In this document: piece after piece, positions 31,509-32,983 of the stretch | Numbering within the stretch: the first letter of the stretch is position 1 | How the letters are laid out: the number at the start of each line of letters is the position of its first letter | Assembly: GCF_000720325.1 (NCBI RefSeq) | Contig: NZ_JOJM01000088.1 | Span: 1 to 32,983 of the forward strand | Source of the DNA: Streptomyces sp. NRRL B-1347 | GTDB taxonomy: Bacteria > Actinomycetota > Actinomycetes > Streptomycetales > Streptomycetaceae | Direction of reading: 5' to 3' | DNA: 32,983 nt | Notes under the pieces: model-generated | Seen by the model: the letters and a program-made list of their open reading frames with translations, nothing else | Told to the model about the DNA's origin: nothing | Databases searched by the model: none | Made by a program: the position numbers and the translations under genes

Positions 31509-32861
31509 ATGAGCAACGGCATGCTCGCCCGCGGGAAGAAGCTGGTGGCCGAGTCGGGGGAGCGCGTCACGGTCGCGGAGCTCTTCGGCTCCGGCGGCCA
31601 GGGCGAGGTGTACCGCGTCACGACGGCCACCGGCGACCGCGCCGTGAAGTGGTACTACCCGCAGCTCGCCGACGCCCGCCAGAAGCACATCCTGGAAGGG
31701 CTCATCGAGAAGGGGTGGGACGACGACCGCTTCCTGTGGCCGCAGTCCATCGTGATGGACCCGGACGGCACGGAACCCGGCTTCGGCTACCTCATGGACG
31801 TGCGCCCGGCCCGGTTCCAGGACCTGCCCGCCCTGTTCCGCCGCGACCCGTCCGTCAAGGACGCCACGATGCGCACCCTGGTCACGGTCGCCCTGCACAC
31901 CGTCGAGGCCTACCGCGCGCTGCACTCCAAGGGCATCGCCTACCGCGACATCAACTGGGGCAACATCTTCTTCGACCCGGCCACCGGCGACGTCCTGGTG
32001 TGCGACAACGACAACGCCGTCGTGGAGGGCGCCCTCGCCGGGGTCGCCGGGACCATGGACTTCATGGCGCCGGAGCTGGTGCGCGGCGACAAGGGCGCAC
32101 AGCCCGGCACCCAGACCGACCTGCACTCGCTCGCGGTGCTCCTGTTCCTGCTCCTGATGAACGACCACCCCTTCAACGGCGCGCTCGCCATGCGCATCCA
32201 CTGCATGGGCGAGTCCGCCAAGCGCAAGCTGTACGGCACCGACCCGGTGTTCGTGTACGACCCCGGGGACACCCGCAACCGCCCCGTGGTGGGCGAGCAG
32301 CCGACCGTCATCGCCACCTGGGCGGCGCTGCCGAAGATCCTGCGGGACCTGTTCGTGCAGACGTTCACGGACGGGCTGCGCAGCCCGGCGCGGCGGGTGC
32401 GCGAGAGCCAGTGGCGGGACGCGCTCAGCCAGGTCCTCGACGCCATCACGCAGTGCCGCGGCTGCGGCAAGCAGAACCTCACCCAGCCGGACGGCGCGCC
32501 GCCGGACTGCTGGAAGTGCGGCAAGCCGCTCCAGCTGCCACCGCGCCTCGAACTGGTCACCGCCACCGGCACCACGCTGCGCACCCGGCGCGGCATCCGC
32601 CTCGACCCGAGCGCCCGCCTCTACGCCCACCACCTGGACGGCGACCCGGACCGCCACGACTTCCGCGCCGTCGTCGGCGAGGTCACCGAACACCCCCAGC
32701 AGCGCGGCAGGTTCGGCCTCACCAACCGCACCCGCGCCACCTGGACCGCCCGCAAGCAGGACGGCACGGTCCTGGACGTGGAGCCGGGCCGCACCATCGG
32801 CCTCCAGCCGGGGCTGCTCCTGGAGTTCGGGGGCGGCGCGGAGGCCGAGGTCAAGGACTAG
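31509..32861 (+). CDS. Protein kinase with C-terminal zinc ribbon and FHA-like domain (TerY-P triad)
   Basis: 450 residues from ATG 31509. Kinase domain: Gly loop FGSGGQGEVYRV (about 26-37), Lys AVKWYY, catalytic loop YRDINWGN (about 144-151) in which Tyr replaces the usual His, CDNDNA in place of DFG, and GTMDFMAPELV. The key Asp and Asn are kept, so activity is likely though the metal loop is atypical. A zinc ribbon follows (CRGCG at 316-319 and CWKCG at 334-337), then a beta-rich 100-residue end (LELVTATGTTLRTRRG ... DVEPGRTIGLQPGLLLEFGG) like the FHA or Zn-ribbon tails of TerY-associated kinases. No membrane segment, so cytoplasmic. It completes the triad with vWA and PP2C. Confidence 0.9.
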   Translation: MSNGMLARGKKLVAESGERVTVAELFGSGGQGEVYRVTTATGDRAVKWYYPQLADARQKHILEGLIEKGWDDDRFLWPQSIVMDPDGTEPGFGYLMDVRPARFQDLPALFRRDPSVKDATMRTLVTVALHTVEAYRALHSKGIAYRDINWGNIFFDPATGDVLVCDNDNAVVEGALAGVAGTMDFMAPELVRGDKGAQPGTQTDLHSLAVLLFLLLMNDHPFNGALAMRIHCMGESAKRKLYGTDPVFVYDPGDTRNRPVVGEQPTVIATWAALPKILRDLFVQTFTDGLRSPARRVRESQWRDALSQVLDAITQCRGCGKQNLTQPDGAPPDCWKCGKPLQLPPRLELVTATGTTLRTRRGIRLDPSARLYAHHLDGDPDRHDFRAVVGEVTEHPQQRGRFGLTNRTRATWTARKQDGTVLDVEPGRTIGLQPGLLLEFGGGAEAEVKD

Positions 32862-32983
32862 GGCCCGCACCGGCCGTACGGCGCCGCAGCCAGCGGCGCC
32901 ACCACGGCACGGGTGCGGGCGGCACGGGCGGGGGCGGCGGGGGCGCGGCGGCCAGGGTGACCCGGGCGGGCGCGGCGGGGACG
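32851..32983 (-). CDS. 3' end of a minus-strand gene entering at the right edge
   Basis: The minus frame ending in TGA (32853-32851) reads RVTLAAAPPPPPPVPPAPV then PWWRRWLRRRTAGAGPSP. It has better third-position GC than the competing frame ending at 32858. A Pro-rich linker and a basic end are all that is visible, so no family can be named. It would overlap the kinase stop by 11 bp. Confidence 0.4.
   Translation of the reverse strand, partial: VPAAPARVTLAAAPPPPPPVPPAPVPWWRRWLRRRTAGAGPSP

Noticed and set aside
29826..32870. 1014-codon minus-strand open frame across the triad
   Set aside because: It lies opposite three well-supported genes with intact motifs; long antisense frames are expected at this GC content.

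Overview
The window is very GC-rich (I estimate over 70%) with strong G/C preference at third codon positions, frequent GTG starts and tightly packed genes on both strands. Stand-alone murC, a TTA-containing SARP-type regulator, NB-ARC/TPR ATPases and a GAP1/TerY-P module all point to Streptomyces or a close relative. No rRNA, tRNA, CRISPR array, insertion sequence or replication origin was seen.

Layout. (1) 1-3332, minus strand: a three-gene set of DUF4142 protein, DUF692/MNIO enzyme with an extra C-terminal domain, and a TIGR04222-type membrane protein whose tail is a Cys/Gly repeat running off the left edge. (2) 3570-8621: a two-helix membrane protein, a PTH2-like peptidyl-tRNA hydrolase, a small ABC exporter pair, a polysaccharide-deacetylase lipoprotein and a methyltransferase. 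(3) 8618-12150, minus: zapE, phoX and ppk2, so two phosphate-related genes lie together with a strong hairpin between them. (4) 12198-16137, plus: RibD-like reductase, conserved hypothetical, murC, msrB and a zinc-ribbon membrane protein; an 11-bp-periodic repeat array precedes murC. This looks like core chromosome. (5) 16138-23723: accessory. It holds a possible small Trp-rich peptide gene, a giant SARP/NB-ARC/TPR regulator with a rare TTA codon, a divergent coupled pair (GT-B-fold protein and an unknown 138-residue protein), and a second NB-ARC/TPR protein with an amyloid-signalling-like motif at its N-terminus. (6) 23857-27193, minus: SseB-like/DUF1266 protein and an alpha/beta-hydrolase fused to a cytochrome P450. 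(7) 27339-32861, plus: GAP1-family protein, vWA protein, PP2C phosphatase and a Zn-ribbon kinase, i.e. a GAP1 plus TerY-P phosphorylation triad predicted to act in stress or biological conflict. A partial minus-strand gene enters at the right edge.

How they may work together. Region 1 reads as a peptide-modification system in which the DUF692 enzyme would act on Cys residues in the tail of the neighbouring membrane protein. Region 7 reads as a switchable kinase/phosphatase signalling device. Regions 5 and 7 are typical of the signal-transducing STAND/NTPase and conflict gene pools of multicellular actinomycetes. Functions beyond domain identity are inference.
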